From: Pseudomonas capeferrum
GTDB lineage: Bacteria > Pseudomonadota > Gammaproteobacteria > Pseudomonadales > Pseudomonadaceae
NCBI RefSeq assembly: GCF_013523055.1
Contig: NZ_JAAMQM010000026.1
Coordinates: 24,288-88,287, forward strand
Reading direction: 5' to 3'
Length of the DNA: 64,000 nt
Shown one piece after another: positions 16,117 to 24,139 of this stretch (position 1 is its first letter; every line of letters starts with the position of its first letter). Under the pieces are notes generated by a model. It saw nothing but the letters and a program-made list of their open reading frames with translations. It was not told the origin of the DNA and ran no database searches. The position numbers and the translations under genes were made by a program.

Positions 16117-16809
16117 ATGATCAACAAGCTTTGCGCCGATGCCCAGGCAGCCCTGTCCGGCATCAAAGACGGGGCAACGATTGCCGTAGGAGGATTCGGC
16201 GGCGCCGGCATGCCTGACGAGCTCATAGACGCGCTGATCGAACAGGGTGCACGCGATCTCACGCTGGTCAGCAACAATGCCGGTCAAGGCGACTCAGGAC
16301 TCGCCGCCTTGCTCAAAGCCGGGCAGGTCCGTCGCATTCTCTGTTCCTACCCGCGGATGACCGGTTCGCACGTGTTCGAGTCGTTGTATCGGGCAGGCAA
16401 GATCGAGCTCGAAATCGTTCCTCAGGGCAACCTTGCAGAGCGGCTACGGGCTGCGGGCTGCGGCATTGCCGGGTTCTACACCCCGACAGGCTTCGGTACG
16501 TTGCTCGCCGAAGGTAAAGAGACGCGGTTGATCGATGGGCGCCAGTGCGTGCTGGAGCTGCCCATACACGTCGACTACGCGCTGATCAAGGCGCAAACGG
16601 CCGACCGCTGGGGCAACCTGACCTTCCGCAAGACAGCCCGCAACTTCGGCCCGGTCATGGCCATGGCAGCCACCAATACCATCGCTTCGATCGAGCAGTT
16701 CTGTGAACTGGGTGAGCTGGACCCGGAAACAGTGGTAACCCCCGGCATATACGTCAAGCACCTGGTGCTGCGCAAAGCGTCGGCCAACCTTCTGAATCAG
16801 GCAGGATAA
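16117..16809 (+). CDS. mmlF: CoA-transferase subunit A, probable 4-methyl-3-oxoadipate CoA-transferase (MmlF)
   Basis: The 230-residue alpha subunit of a class I (PcaI/ScoA-type) CoA-transferase begins with the typical helix. It then has Gly-Gly-Phe-Gly-Gly-Ala-Gly-Met-Pro-Asp, the glycine-rich CoA loop, and later Asn-Asn-Ala-Gly and Gly-Phe-Tyr-Thr-Pro-Thr-Gly. Together with the beta subunit six bases downstream it would transfer CoA from succinyl-CoA to 4-methyl-3-oxoadipate. CoA-transferases of this class are hard to tell apart; the mml context and the adjacent isomerase decide the call. Which of the two letters belongs to which subunit is from memory. Confidence 0.78.
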   Translation: MINKLCADAQAALSGIKDGATIAVGGFGGAGMPDELIDALIEQGARDLTLVSNNAGQGDSGLAALLKAGQVRRILCSYPRMTGSHVFESLYRAGKIELEIVPQGNLAERLRAAGCGIAGFYTPTGFGTLLAEGKETRLIDGRQCVLELPIHVDYALIKAQTADRWGNLTFRKTARNFGPVMAMAATNTIASIEQFCELGELDPETVVTPGIYVKHLVLRKASANLLNQAG

Positions 16810-16815
16810 TCGACC

Positions 16816-17529
16816 ATGGACAACAGCATGAGAATCGCCATGGCCAAGCGCGTGGCGCGTGACATCCCCGAAGGCTCCTATGTCAATCTGGGCATCGGCC
16901 TGCCGACCCTGGTCGCCAACCATCTGCCCGCGGAAAAGGACTATTTCCTGCACAGCGAGAACGGCGTACTGGGCCGTTGGCAGGCAGCCGCACCGGGTGA
17001 AGAAGACTGGGACATGATCAACGCTGGCAAGGAGCCGATCGAGTTGAGCCCAGGCGCTGCCTTTTTTCATCATGCCGATTCGTTCGGCATGATGCGTGGC
17101 GGTCACCTGGACATCTGCGTACTAGGCGCCTTTCAGGTGTCCGCCCAAGGTGATCTGGCCAACTGGCATACCGGTGCCCCGGATGCTATTCCTGCCGTTG
17201 GCGGCGCCATGGACCTGGCCATTGGCGCGAAACGCGTTTTCGTGATGATGGAACATCTCGCAAAGGACGGTCGCAGCAAATTGCTGCCGGAGTGCACCTA
17301 TCCGCTGACCGGCCTGGGGTGTGTCAGTCGCGTCTATACCGAACTGGCCACGCTGGACATCACCCCGGAAGGTGTCCGGGTCATCGAACTGGTCGGCGAC
17401 ACTACTGCTGAGCATCTGCAGGAAGTCACGGGCGTCCCGCTGGACTTCTCGGCACTCGGCATCATACCGTCCGCCGCGTCGACGCAACGACCGGCCGTTA
17501 CCCAGCACTGCGCGGAACTGCAAAGGTGA
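16816..17529 (+). CDS. mmlG: CoA-transferase subunit B, probable 4-methyl-3-oxoadipate CoA-transferase (MmlG)
   Basis: The 237-residue beta subunit carries the catalytic glutamate (Glu48) in Ser-Glu-Asn-Gly, the residue that forms the acyl-enzyme thioester, and the Gly-Ile-Gly-Leu-Pro motif before it. Gly-Gly-Ala-Met-Asp-Leu and Cys-Val-Ser-Arg-Val-Tyr-Thr near the C-terminal half are typical of PcaJ/ScoB. Its stop overlaps the GTG start of the following thioesterase (GTGA at 17526-17529), which shows tight translational coupling. Confidence 0.8.
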   Translation: MDNSMRIAMAKRVARDIPEGSYVNLGIGLPTLVANHLPAEKDYFLHSENGVLGRWQAAAPGEEDWDMINAGKEPIELSPGAAFFHHADSFGMMRGGHLDICVLGAFQVSAQGDLANWHTGAPDAIPAVGGAMDLAIGAKRVFVMMEHLAKDGRSKLLPECTYPLTGLGCVSRVYTELATLDITPEGVRVIELVGDTTAEHLQEVTGVPLDFSALGIIPSAASTQRPAVTQHCAELQR

Positions 17530-18401
17530 ATGGCAACTGGAGCTGGGACCAGCGCGACCTGACCGAGTTGTTGAGCCTTGAGAAAGCGGCCGACAACACA
17601 TGGCGAAGCTACGTCTGCGACACCAATGCCAATGGGCGGGTGTACGCGGGGCAGCTGCTGGGCCAGGCGCTCTGGGCCGCCGCGCAAACCGTCGAGGAGC
17701 GTAGCTTGACGATGCTGCAAATGACCTTCCTGCAGGGCGCACGGCCACAGGAGTCGATCGAGTACAGCGTCGAGACACTCCAGGACGGCCGGCGGATCTC
17801 CAGCCGCCATATCTACGGCGTCCAGGGTGCGGGCCTGGTCATGAGCGCCAATGCCAGTTTCCAGGCCCCGGCAGCGGACTCGGACGATACCTATCGACTA
17901 GCGCGGCAAGTCCCAGGCCCCGAAAGCCTGGCGACACTGTCCGAACTCGCGGCAGGTTTCCCCGCACAGGGTGAATCGCTGCAGTTGCGTGCCAGAGCCA
18001 AACCGCTGCTCGACATACGCCTGATCAATCCGGCGGCTTGCTTCGATCCTGCGGCGGGCCCCGGGGAAGTCGCGTACTGGATGCGTCTGGACCAACCACT
18101 CCCGAGCGAAGGTTGCCTGCATCACGCAGCCCTGGCGTATATGTCCGACAGCTGGCTCAGCAGCAACGTCAGCTCACGGGAATTGCTCGATGCCCCTTGG
18201 CAGCACTACGTCAGCAATTTGAATCACAGCCTCTGGTTTCATTGCCTGGAGCTTGACGTCACTCAATGGCTGCTGTTCGTCGACGACGGTGTTCGCAGCA
18301 TGTCCGGACGCAGCCTTGCGATGGCCAACATCTTCCGTCGCGACGGGCGGCTGGTGGCCAGCGTAGCCCGGGATCTGTTGATTTCGCCCCGTGCCACCTG
18401 A
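17526..18401 (+). CDS. Acyl-CoA thioesterase, TesB-like double-hotdog protein
   Basis: The 291-residue product starts at a GTG that overlaps the CoA-transferase stop. It resembles thioesterase II (TesB): Gly-Arg-Val-Tyr-Ala-Gly-Gln-Leu-Leu-Gly-Gln-Ala near residue 37 is the first-hotdog motif. Ser-Arg-His-Ile-Tyr-Gly-Val-Gln follows near residue 90. A second hotdog includes Leu-Ala-Tyr-Met-Ser-Asp-Ser and, near the end, Ser-Gly-Arg-Ser-Leu-Ala-Met-Ala-Asn-Ile-Phe-Arg-Arg-Asp-Gly-Arg-Leu-Val. Embedded between mmlG and mmlJ, it probably hydrolyses a pathway thioester. Methylsuccinyl-CoA is the best guess, which would explain why free methylsuccinate was seen in the MT1 mmlK mutant. A housekeeping role in releasing trapped CoA is the alternative. 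Confidence 0.75.
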   Translation: MNGNWSWDQRDLTELLSLEKAADNTWRSYVCDTNANGRVYAGQLLGQALWAAAQTVEERSLTMLQMTFLQGARPQESIEYSVETLQDGRRISSRHIYGVQGAGLVMSANASFQAPAADSDDTYRLARQVPGPESLATLSELAAGFPAQGESLQLRARAKPLLDIRLINPAACFDPAAGPGEVAYWMRLDQPLPSEGCLHHAALAYMSDSWLSSNVSSRELLDAPWQHYVSNLNHSLWFHCLELDVTQWLLFVDDGVRSMSGRSLAMANIFRRDGRLVASVARDLLISPRAT

Positions 18402-18452
18402 TCGTCAGGCAGGCACTGACCACCTCTGAATCCTAACAACAAGGAGTACCTC

Positions 18453-18731
18453 ATGCTTTATCACGTAAAAATGGACGTAAAAATCCCGCGCGATATCCCG
18501 ACCCAAGAGATCGAAGCCATCAAGGCGGCAGAAAAGAAACGCGCGACCGAGCTGCAGGAAAGCGGCAAGTGGCCGCACTTGTGGCGGATCGTCGGGCAGT
18601 ATTCCAACATCAGCATTCTGGATGTCGAGAGTAACGATGAGCTTCATGCCTTGCTGTCCAGCCTGCCGCTATTCCCTTTCATGACGATTCAGGTCACGCC
18701 ATTGGCCAAGCACCCCTCCTCCATCGTTTAA
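18453..18731 (+). CDS. mmlJ: Methylmuconolactone isomerase (MmlJ), CatC family
   Basis: The 92-residue protein has the muconolactone delta-isomerase fold and length (CatC is about 96 residues): Met-Asp-Val-Lys-Ile-Pro at the first strand, Glu-Lys-Lys-Arg-Ala-Thr-Glu-Leu-Gln in the helix, and Trp-Arg-Ile-Val-Gly-Gln-Tyr-Ser-Asn then Leu-Pro-Leu-Phe-Pro-Phe-Met. It would shift the double bond of 3-methylmuconolactone to form the enol-lactone for MmlL. AAGGAG precedes the ATG at good spacing. Because no catA or catB lies nearby, this is the mml paralogue rather than the CatC of the catechol operon. Confidence 0.85.
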   Translation: MLYHVKMDVKIPRDIPTQEIEAIKAAEKKRATELQESGKWPHLWRIVGQYSNISILDVESNDELHALLSSLPLFPFMTIQVTPLAKHPSSIV

Positions 18732-18801
18732 GACACGCGCGGCGGCCCTGGCCGCCGTTCTTATCTGTCCATGCACGCTCTATTCACGGCGGGAATTGGC
18801 A

Positions 18802-20061
18802 ATGCCAATGTTAGTGCAACTTGACTCCTTGGATCTGGCCCAAGTGGTGCGTCCCGGAGACACCGTCATATGGGGCCAGGCAAACGCCGAGCCCTTGCCC
18901 TTGACCCAGGCGCTGATGGAACAGCGCCATGCGATAGGACGGTTCACCGTCGTCCTAGGCATAGATAAAAGCACGACCTGCAAGGTGGAACATGCCGATT
19001 GCGTGAACTTCATCTCCTATTGTGGGGCAGGCGGCAATCGCGATCTGGCCCAATCAGGCGTTCTGGATATCCTGCCGATCCACTACTCGTGCTTCGCACA
19101 GCGACTTGCCGAGGGTGCCTTGCCCATTGATGTGCTGATGCTGCAGGTAGCTCCTGCCAATGCAATGGGCCGTTACAGCCTCAGCATGGCCAGCGAGTAC
19201 CTGTTGCACTGCATCGACCGTGCCCGTGTGGTCATCGCCGAGGTCAATCAACAGGCGCCTTGGACCTACGGTGATCGAACGCTGGGCGAGGAAGACCTGG
19301 ACGTCATAGTGCACACCGACAGACCTCCCCTGGAAACCACCGCGACACGCGTGCGTGAAAGTGACCTGCGCATCGCGCGTCACATCGCAGGGCTTGTTGA
19401 AGACGGCGCGACGTTACAGATGGGGATCGGTGCGATACCGGATGCCGTCGTCCATACCCTAGAGCACCACCGGGACCTTGGTGTGCACTCCGGCAGCATC
19501 GGCGACAGCGTTGCACGCCTCATGCAGACCGGCGCGATCAACAACCGGCGCAAGTCCATCGATCGCGGCGTGAGCGTTGGCGGCGTCTTGATAGGCTCGC
19601 GCCTGCTGCATGACTTTGCTCACAACAACCCTTCCATCGAGCTGCGCTCGACCCAATACACCCACAGCGCCGCGGTGCTTGCCAGTATCGACCGCCTGGT
19701 GGCCATCAATTCAGCAGTCGAAGTCGATCTCACAGGCCAGGTCAACTCCGAGGTCGCCGCGGGCAGCTACGTCGGGGCAGTAGGCGGCGCTGCGGATTTC
19801 ATTCGCGGCGCTCATCTGTCCAAGGGTGGCCTGCCGATCATCGCGCTTCCTTCAACGGCAGGAAACCATAGCCGTATCATTGCCAAGCTCGGCGGACCGG
19901 TGACGCTGGCCCGCAGTGACGCGGGCATCATCGTGACTGAATTCGGCATTGCCGACTTGCGAGGACTCTCGGTCAGGCAGCGCATCGTCAAAATGCTCGA
20001 CATCGCTCACCCCGACCATCGACCGGGGCTGGAAGCAGAACTGGATAGCTCGTTCTCCTGA
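18802..20061 (+). CDS. mmlK: Acetyl-CoA hydrolase/transferase family protein (MmlK), probable methylsuccinate CoA-transferase
   Basis: The 419-residue protein belongs to the class I Cat1/4-hydroxybutyrate CoA-transferase family. It has Gly-Asp-Thr-Val-Ile-Trp-Gly-Gln early on, Gln-Met-Gly-Ile-Gly-Ala-Ile-Pro-Asp-Ala-Val (the mid-protein CoA loop), and a C-terminal Thr-Glu-Phe-Gly-Ile-Ala-Asp-Leu-Arg-Gly-Leu-Ser. In strain MT1 an mmlK mutant accumulates methylsuccinate, so the enzyme is needed to bring methylsuccinate into central metabolism. Here it ends the plus-strand mml operon. The ATG at 18802 is preferred over an upstream TTG at 18796. The catalytic glutamate could not be assigned with certainty by eye. 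Confidence 0.82.
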   Translation: MPMLVQLDSLDLAQVVRPGDTVIWGQANAEPLPLTQALMEQRHAIGRFTVVLGIDKSTTCKVEHADCVNFISYCGAGGNRDLAQSGVLDILPIHYSCFAQRLAEGALPIDVLMLQVAPANAMGRYSLSMASEYLLHCIDRARVVIAEVNQQAPWTYGDRTLGEEDLDVIVHTDRPPLETTATRVRESDLRIARHIAGLVEDGATLQMGIGAIPDAVVHTLEHHRDLGVHSGSIGDSVARLMQTGAINNRRKSIDRGVSVGGVLIGSRLLHDFAHNNPSIELRSTQYTHSAAVLASIDRLVAINSAVEVDLTGQVNSEVAAGSYVGAVGGAADFIRGAHLSKGGLPIIALPSTAGNHSRIIAKLGGPVTLARSDAGIIVTEFGIADLRGLSVRQRIVKMLDIAHPDHRPGLEAELDSSFS

Positions 20062-20113
20062 GTAAAACGTCGCCGTGGGGCGTACAAGCCTTCGAGGCTA
20101 ACCCAGATGCTTT

Positions 20114-20150
20114 GCGTCGTGCGGTGATGGGATCAGCGACCGCACGACGC
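20114..20150. terminator. Hairpin between convergent mmlK and GH79-like gene
   Basis: Arms GCGTCGTGCGGT (20114-20125) and its complement (20139-20150) flank a 13-base loop in the 98-base convergent gap. It may serve both strands. There is no T-run. Confidence 0.55.
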
Positions 20151-20159
20151 CCGTTGCGT

Positions 20160-21758
20160 TTACATGCAGGCTTGATTCTTGGCCAATGGTACGCTCAAGA
20201 ACGTTATGGTCGCGGGTTCGAACGAGAGCTCGCCGCCAGCTGTCGCTGAGCCGTTCATCGCAGGAAGGTCATTGTCGGTGCCCAGTTGCAAGGCGGTGCC
20301 GTTGAGCATGACGGTCTTGTCGGTCAAGCTTGCTGCTGCCAAGGTATGGCGGCTTGCTGCGCCAGTGATGCTCAGCGAATCGGGCTTCTGGCGGTCGGTG
20401 TTCAGCACGAGCATCGCCACGCCACCGGGCACTCCACGCAAACACTGGGCATAGACATGCAAGCCGGCGCGGTTGGCAAACCCCGCATCGAGTACCGTGG
20501 TGCCCATGAGTCGACGCCAAAGCAGAGCGCCCCAATAGTTGGGCTTGGGCTCGAAGGTGTTTTCGTCCAGAAGCCCATAGTCGCTGGCGACCAGGGTATT
20601 GTGAAAGACCACGTCAACCTCTTGGCGAGCGAGCCGCCCGAGCTGGTCGAGGTAGCGGAAGGTGTCCAGGAAGGTGCCCCCCCAGGGATTGCCGCCGCAG
20701 GCCGAGTCAGCCGTCTCGGTGTTCCAGAACGGCTTGCCCGGCATGCTCTGGTCGCGCACGTCGCGGTAGAACGCGAGCGTCTTGTCGGTACGACTCAACC
20801 AGTCTTCGGAAAGGGCCTGATCTCTGCTGGTCTGAAAGCCCATGCTCTTGCATCGCTGCGAGGCGGCGCCGTAATGGTGATAGGAAAACGCATCGGCGTC
20901 GCCTGTCGAAGCGGCAAGGTCGGCCGCTGGAAGCGCCTTCTGATTGCCATACCCTCCTTTGGCCACCGCCCAGTCAGCGTCCGCTTCGCCTACGGAGCCA
21001 GGGGCCAGGAGCTTGGTGTCCGGAAACTCTTTGCGCATGAACGCCTCGAACACCTTGAAGTCACGCCCATAAACCTGTGCATCGTAACCTTCAGGCGCTC
21101 CACCCATGGCCGCCATCGTAGGCTCGTTCATGTATTCGACCGCAGCCACCGTTCCACCCTGGGCCTTGGTGAAATCAAGCCAACGGCGCGCCTGATCAGG
21201 TTGCCAGACGCCATCGGGGCCACGAGTACCCACGCCTGTCGGCATCGACGTGACGATAGGCGCGTCGACAGCCCGAGAGAACTCGATCCCGGCCAACCAC
21301 TGTTGTCGCGTGAGTACGCCAGCATAGCCCTTGGGCGGATCCTTGGGCGGTGTGTCGGTATCGGCGAAGTAGGTCGTGTTGGCCCATGTACCGCTGATCC
21401 GCATATAGGCGGGCGCGAGCGCTTGAGCCATTGCCCGCAAGCGTTTGTTGGCGAGGTCGAGCGGCGCTCGATATTGGTAGAGGCCAGGGTCCATTCCGGA
21501 CGGTGCACTGCCTGCCTCGGCTTCGCCGTCCGAGGAAGACGCGTCAATGTCGCTATACGGTTTCCAGAATTTGCCCCCCGTGACCTCGAGCATCTCGACG
21601 TTGTACGACTGATAGCGCTCATCGACAGTACCGACCGCCTTCATCGTGCTGGGGGCAAGTCGCTCAGACGTGCTCGCCTCAGCCCTGACCAGCAGGGGCA
21701 GTGTTGCCAAGGCGACGAGCACAGCGCTTACCAGAGCGTTCTTGCTGAACTGGAGCAT
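20160..21758 (-). CDS. Secreted GH79-like (heparanase/beta-glucuronidase-type) glycoside hydrolase
   Basis: The 532-residue precursor has an N-terminal signal peptide (hydrophobic core about residues 8-24, Val-Arg-Ala cleavage). A clan GH-A barrel follows. The acid/base pair Asn211-Glu212 lies in Val-Glu-Tyr-Met-Asn-Glu-Pro, and a likely nucleophile Glu348 lies in Phe-Trp-Asn-Thr-Glu-Thr-Ala-Asp. A C-terminal beta domain resembles that of GH79 enzymes. It would act in the periplasm or outside on a uronic-acid or related glycoside. AGGTGGA precedes the ATG. GH39 or GH30 are alternatives, since only clan-level features can be read by eye. Confidence 0.65.
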   Translation of the reverse strand: MLQFSKNALVSAVLVALATLPLLVRAEASTSERLAPSTMKAVGTVDERYQSYNVEMLEVTGGKFWKPYSDIDASSSDGEAEAGSAPSGMDPGLYQYRAPLDLANKRLRAMAQALAPAYMRISGTWANTTYFADTDTPPKDPPKGYAGVLTRQQWLAGIEFSRAVDAPIVTSMPTGVGTRGPDGVWQPDQARRWLDFTKAQGGTVAAVEYMNEPTMAAMGGAPEGYDAQVYGRDFKVFEAFMRKEFPDTKLLAPGSVGEADADWAVAKGGYGNQKALPAADLAASTGDADAFSYHHYGAASQRCKSMGFQTSRDQALSEDWLSRTDKTLAFYRDVRDQSMPGKPFWNTETADSACGGNPWGGTFLDTFRYLDQLGRLARQEVDVVFHNTLVASDYGLLDENTFEPKPNYWGALLWRRLMGTTVLDAGFANRAGLHVYAQCLRGVPGGVAMLVLNTDRQKPDSLSITGAASRHTLAAASLTDKTVMLNGTALQLGTDNDLPAMNGSATAGGELSFEPATITFLSVPLAKNQACM

Positions 21759-22193
21759 GGTCCACCTCGATTTATGCGCACTGAATAGGATATCGGAGCT
21801 GTTCCTTTGTTGCGATGTAGCACTTTTCCGGGGATGGCCACTTCACTGTAAGTGCTATCTTGTCAGTGTAGACGGGCAAATCTGGAGCAGTAGCTCAGGC
21901 TACCTCGCAGCGCAGCAAGTGCTCGATGACGTGAGAACGCTTGTCCTGAGTGTGGCCCTCATGGGCCTGACCGTGACAGTCGCCGGCCCTGTCGGCTGGC
22001 CGCGCTGATCGCCCAGAAATCGCCCGCTATCTTGGTGGCCTCGTTTAACTCGCCCGGATTATTACCGCAACGGCAAAGCATTCTCTTAATAAATTAGCTA
22101 GCTAACTATCTATATGGCCTGGTACCTTCATCTTCTGCATCAAACTCGGCTCGGTGCATAACCACCGTCATCTGCTTGCTTAAGGTGTTAGTT
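21759..22193. other. Intergenic region with a 12-bp palindrome
   Basis: This gap holds the promoters of the GH79-like gene (minus) and the lipoprotein gene (plus). The only striking feature is a perfect palindrome TTAGCTAGCTAA at 22094-22105 in an AT-rich stretch about 90 bases before the lipoprotein start. It may be an operator or part of the promoter. No gene is supported. Confidence 0.4.
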
Positions 22194-22535
22194 ATGTCGT
22201 TCACGAAACCTGGCTCAACCTTCTACCTAACCGCCACGCTGCTCATGAGCGCGCTGCTGGGTGGCTGCACCACACAGCTGACCGAGAAGGGCCAGCAGAT
22301 AAACCTGGTCACGGCCTCGTCTGTAAACGCCTGCTATCTTGTCGAGACCTTCACTGTGCAAGGTTGGTCCGCTGACGATGCGCTCAACACGGCTTTCAAT
22401 AAGGCTGCGGAGCTTGGAGTTGACAGCATGGGCGTCAAGTCTGTCAGCGAAGGCGATGAAATCACCGCCCTCGCCTTCGATTGCCGTATTGACCGTACCG
22501 AGAATACGAATCACGTGATCGACTTGAACCCTTGA
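22194..22535 (+). CDS. Small lipoprotein (DUF4156/RcsF-like)
   Basis: The ATG at 22194 gives a 113-residue product with a lipoprotein signal: Lys, a hydrophobic stretch, and the lipobox Leu-Leu-Gly-Gly-Cys near residue 25. After lipidation and cleavage the mature part of about 90 residues would be anchored in the outer membrane. It has two further cysteines (Asn-Ala-Cys-Tyr and Phe-Asp-Cys-Arg) and an Ala-rich helix between them. The layout recalls DUF4156/RcsF-type envelope lipoproteins. A stress-sensing role is speculation. Confidence 0.7.
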   Translation: MSFTKPGSTFYLTATLLMSALLGGCTTQLTEKGQQINLVTASSVNACYLVETFTVQGWSADDALNTAFNKAAELGVDSMGVKSVSEGDEITALAFDCRIDRTENTNHVIDLNP

Positions 22536-22705
22536 ATAGCGTCGATAGCTAACGGCCGCCATTCCAAACGGTTGCGTTAGCGAGAAGAGTCCACTTTCGG
22601 GTGCCCTGCAGAAGACTTGCCCCTGCCTTTGCTCGATGCGTTTGCCAGTCTGCTGCAGGCCTTTGTCTTCATTCAAGCGTTGATCCGTTCTAGACGACCT
22701 TTGAT

Positions 22706-22797
22706 CCCGACAGCGGAACACTCTGCAAGTGCGCGTCGTCTGCAGTGATATCGAGGCCTTGCTGGCTGGCGGGGTCGTCACTTGAGGATGATCGCTC
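22706..22797 (+). repeat. Leader shared with the remnant at 3769-3865
   Basis: The untranslated stretch before the intact erythromycin-esterase-like gene is recognisably similar to 3769-3865. The closest part is the last 50 bases ('gtgatatcgag' and 'gatgatcgctc' directly before the ATG). Conservation outside the coding region suggests a common origin of promoter and leader. Confidence 0.7.
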
Positions 22798-24135
22798 ATG
22801 AACGCACCGAAGAAAGATTCGCAAGGCTCCACAACCGAAGAAATCCAATCGCTACTGCGCCAGTATGCCGAGCCGCTGCCTGGCCTGGATGAACCTGGAT
22901 TTGGTGAGCTTTTCGATCGCTACGGTAATGCCAAAGTCGTGCTGATCGGTGAAGCAAGCCATGGCACCAGCGATTTCTACAGGACTCGCGCGGCAATCAC
23001 CCAGCACCTGATCGAGCACCATGGCTTTACTGTCGTCGCCGTCGAGGCGGACTGGCCCGATGCTGGTCAAATCGACCGTTTAGTACGGGACATGGAAAGC
23101 TCGGCTACCGATGAGCAAGCCTTCAATCGCTTCCCGACCTGGATGTGGCGTAACACCGATGTCGCCAGTTTCAGCCAATGGCTACACCGTTATAACCAGG
23201 CGCTCCCCTTCGAGCGGAAGGTTGAGTTTCGTGGCTTGGACATCTATAGCCTGAGCAATTCGATCACCGAGGTGCTGGCTTACCTGGACCGTACCGACCC
23301 CCGCCTTGCCCATGAAGCGCGCCAGCGCTACGGATGCCTGACACCCTGGCAGGATGACCCAGCGCTTTACGGCCATTTTGTCGAGCGCGACGGCGTGGCG
23401 CCTTGCGAGGAGGCGGTGGTCAAGCAGTTGAAAAGCTTGTTGGACAAGCGCTTGACGCGCTTCGCAGGCAACGATGAAGCCTTTTTCAACGCCACGCAGA
23501 ATGCCCGAGTGATTCGCGCCGCCGAGCAGTATTACCGCGCCATGTACAAAGGCTCCGTCCTGTCCTGGAACCTGCGCGACCAGCATATGTTCGATACCCT
23601 GCAGACGCTGCTCGCGCATCGCGGGCGTGACGCCAAAGCCGTGGTCTGGGCGCATAACTCGCACATAGGCGATGCCGCCGCCACCGCCATGGGCTGGCGC
23701 GGGGAGTTCAACATCGGGCGACTGTGCCGCGCCGCCTACGGACGCGATGCCGTGCTGATCGGCATGAGTACCGATCGTGGTCAGGTGGCGGCGGCCAACG
23801 ACTGGGACGGCGAGATGAATGTCATGGATGTGCGTCCGTCCCTGGCGCAGAGCTGGGAGCAGCAATTTCTCAAGGCCGGCATCCCCGCATCGCTCACCGA
23901 TTGGCGCGCCGAAGACCGTGGCGCATTACGCCAGGCCTTGTCGGCGTCATTGCTGGAACGCGCGATCGGCGTGATCTACCGGCCCATGACAGAGCGCCAG
24001 AGCCATTATTTCGAAGCCGTGCTCAGCGAGCAGTTCGATGCCCTGGTGTGGATCGAGGAAACACACGCCGTTACGCCCTTGCCGGTCTCCGGTACCCCAC
24101 GTGGTGAAGAAGATACCTTTCCCTTCGGAGTGTGA
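22798..24135 (+). CDS. Erythromycin-esterase family protein (EreA/ChaN-like hydrolase)
   Basis: The 445-residue protein has the family core: Leu-Ile-Gly-Glu-Ala-Ser-His-Gly-Thr-Ser near residue 50, and Val-Ala-Val-Glu-Ala-Asp-Trp-Pro-Asp-Ala. Further on are Trp-Met-Trp-Arg-Asn, Gly-Leu-Asp-Ile-Tyr-Ser-Leu and Trp-Ala-His-Asn-Ser-His-Ile-Gly-Asp. In true Ere enzymes the first motif's Glu and His activate water to open macrolide lactones. Most chromosomal members in environmental bacteria have unknown substrates, so a resistance role should not be assumed. The phosphoribosyltransferase gene starts five bases after its stop, and this pairing suggests one transcript. A truncated 5' copy is at 3866. 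Confidence 0.85.
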   Translation: MNAPKKDSQGSTTEEIQSLLRQYAEPLPGLDEPGFGELFDRYGNAKVVLIGEASHGTSDFYRTRAAITQHLIEHHGFTVVAVEADWPDAGQIDRLVRDMESSATDEQAFNRFPTWMWRNTDVASFSQWLHRYNQALPFERKVEFRGLDIYSLSNSITEVLAYLDRTDPRLAHEARQRYGCLTPWQDDPALYGHFVERDGVAPCEEAVVKQLKSLLDKRLTRFAGNDEAFFNATQNARVIRAAEQYYRAMYKGSVLSWNLRDQHMFDTLQTLLAHRGRDAKAVVWAHNSHIGDAAATAMGWRGEFNIGRLCRAAYGRDAVLIGMSTDRGQVAAANDWDGEMNVMDVRPSLAQSWEQQFLKAGIPASLTDWRAEDRGALRQALSASLLERAIGVIYRPMTERQSHYFEAVLSEQFDALVWIEETHAVTPLPVSGTPRGEEDTFPFGV

Positions 24136-24139
24136 AGCG

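Noticed and set aside
20286..21788. 500-codon plus-strand frame opposite the GH79-like gene
   Set aside because: The minus-strand frame has a signal peptide and catalytic motifs; the plus-strand product is featureless and Arg/His-rich.
22798..24135. Macrolide resistance gene
   Set aside because: Chromosomal erythromycin-esterase-like proteins are common in environmental Pseudomonas without known resistance, and no resistance context or mobile element is present.
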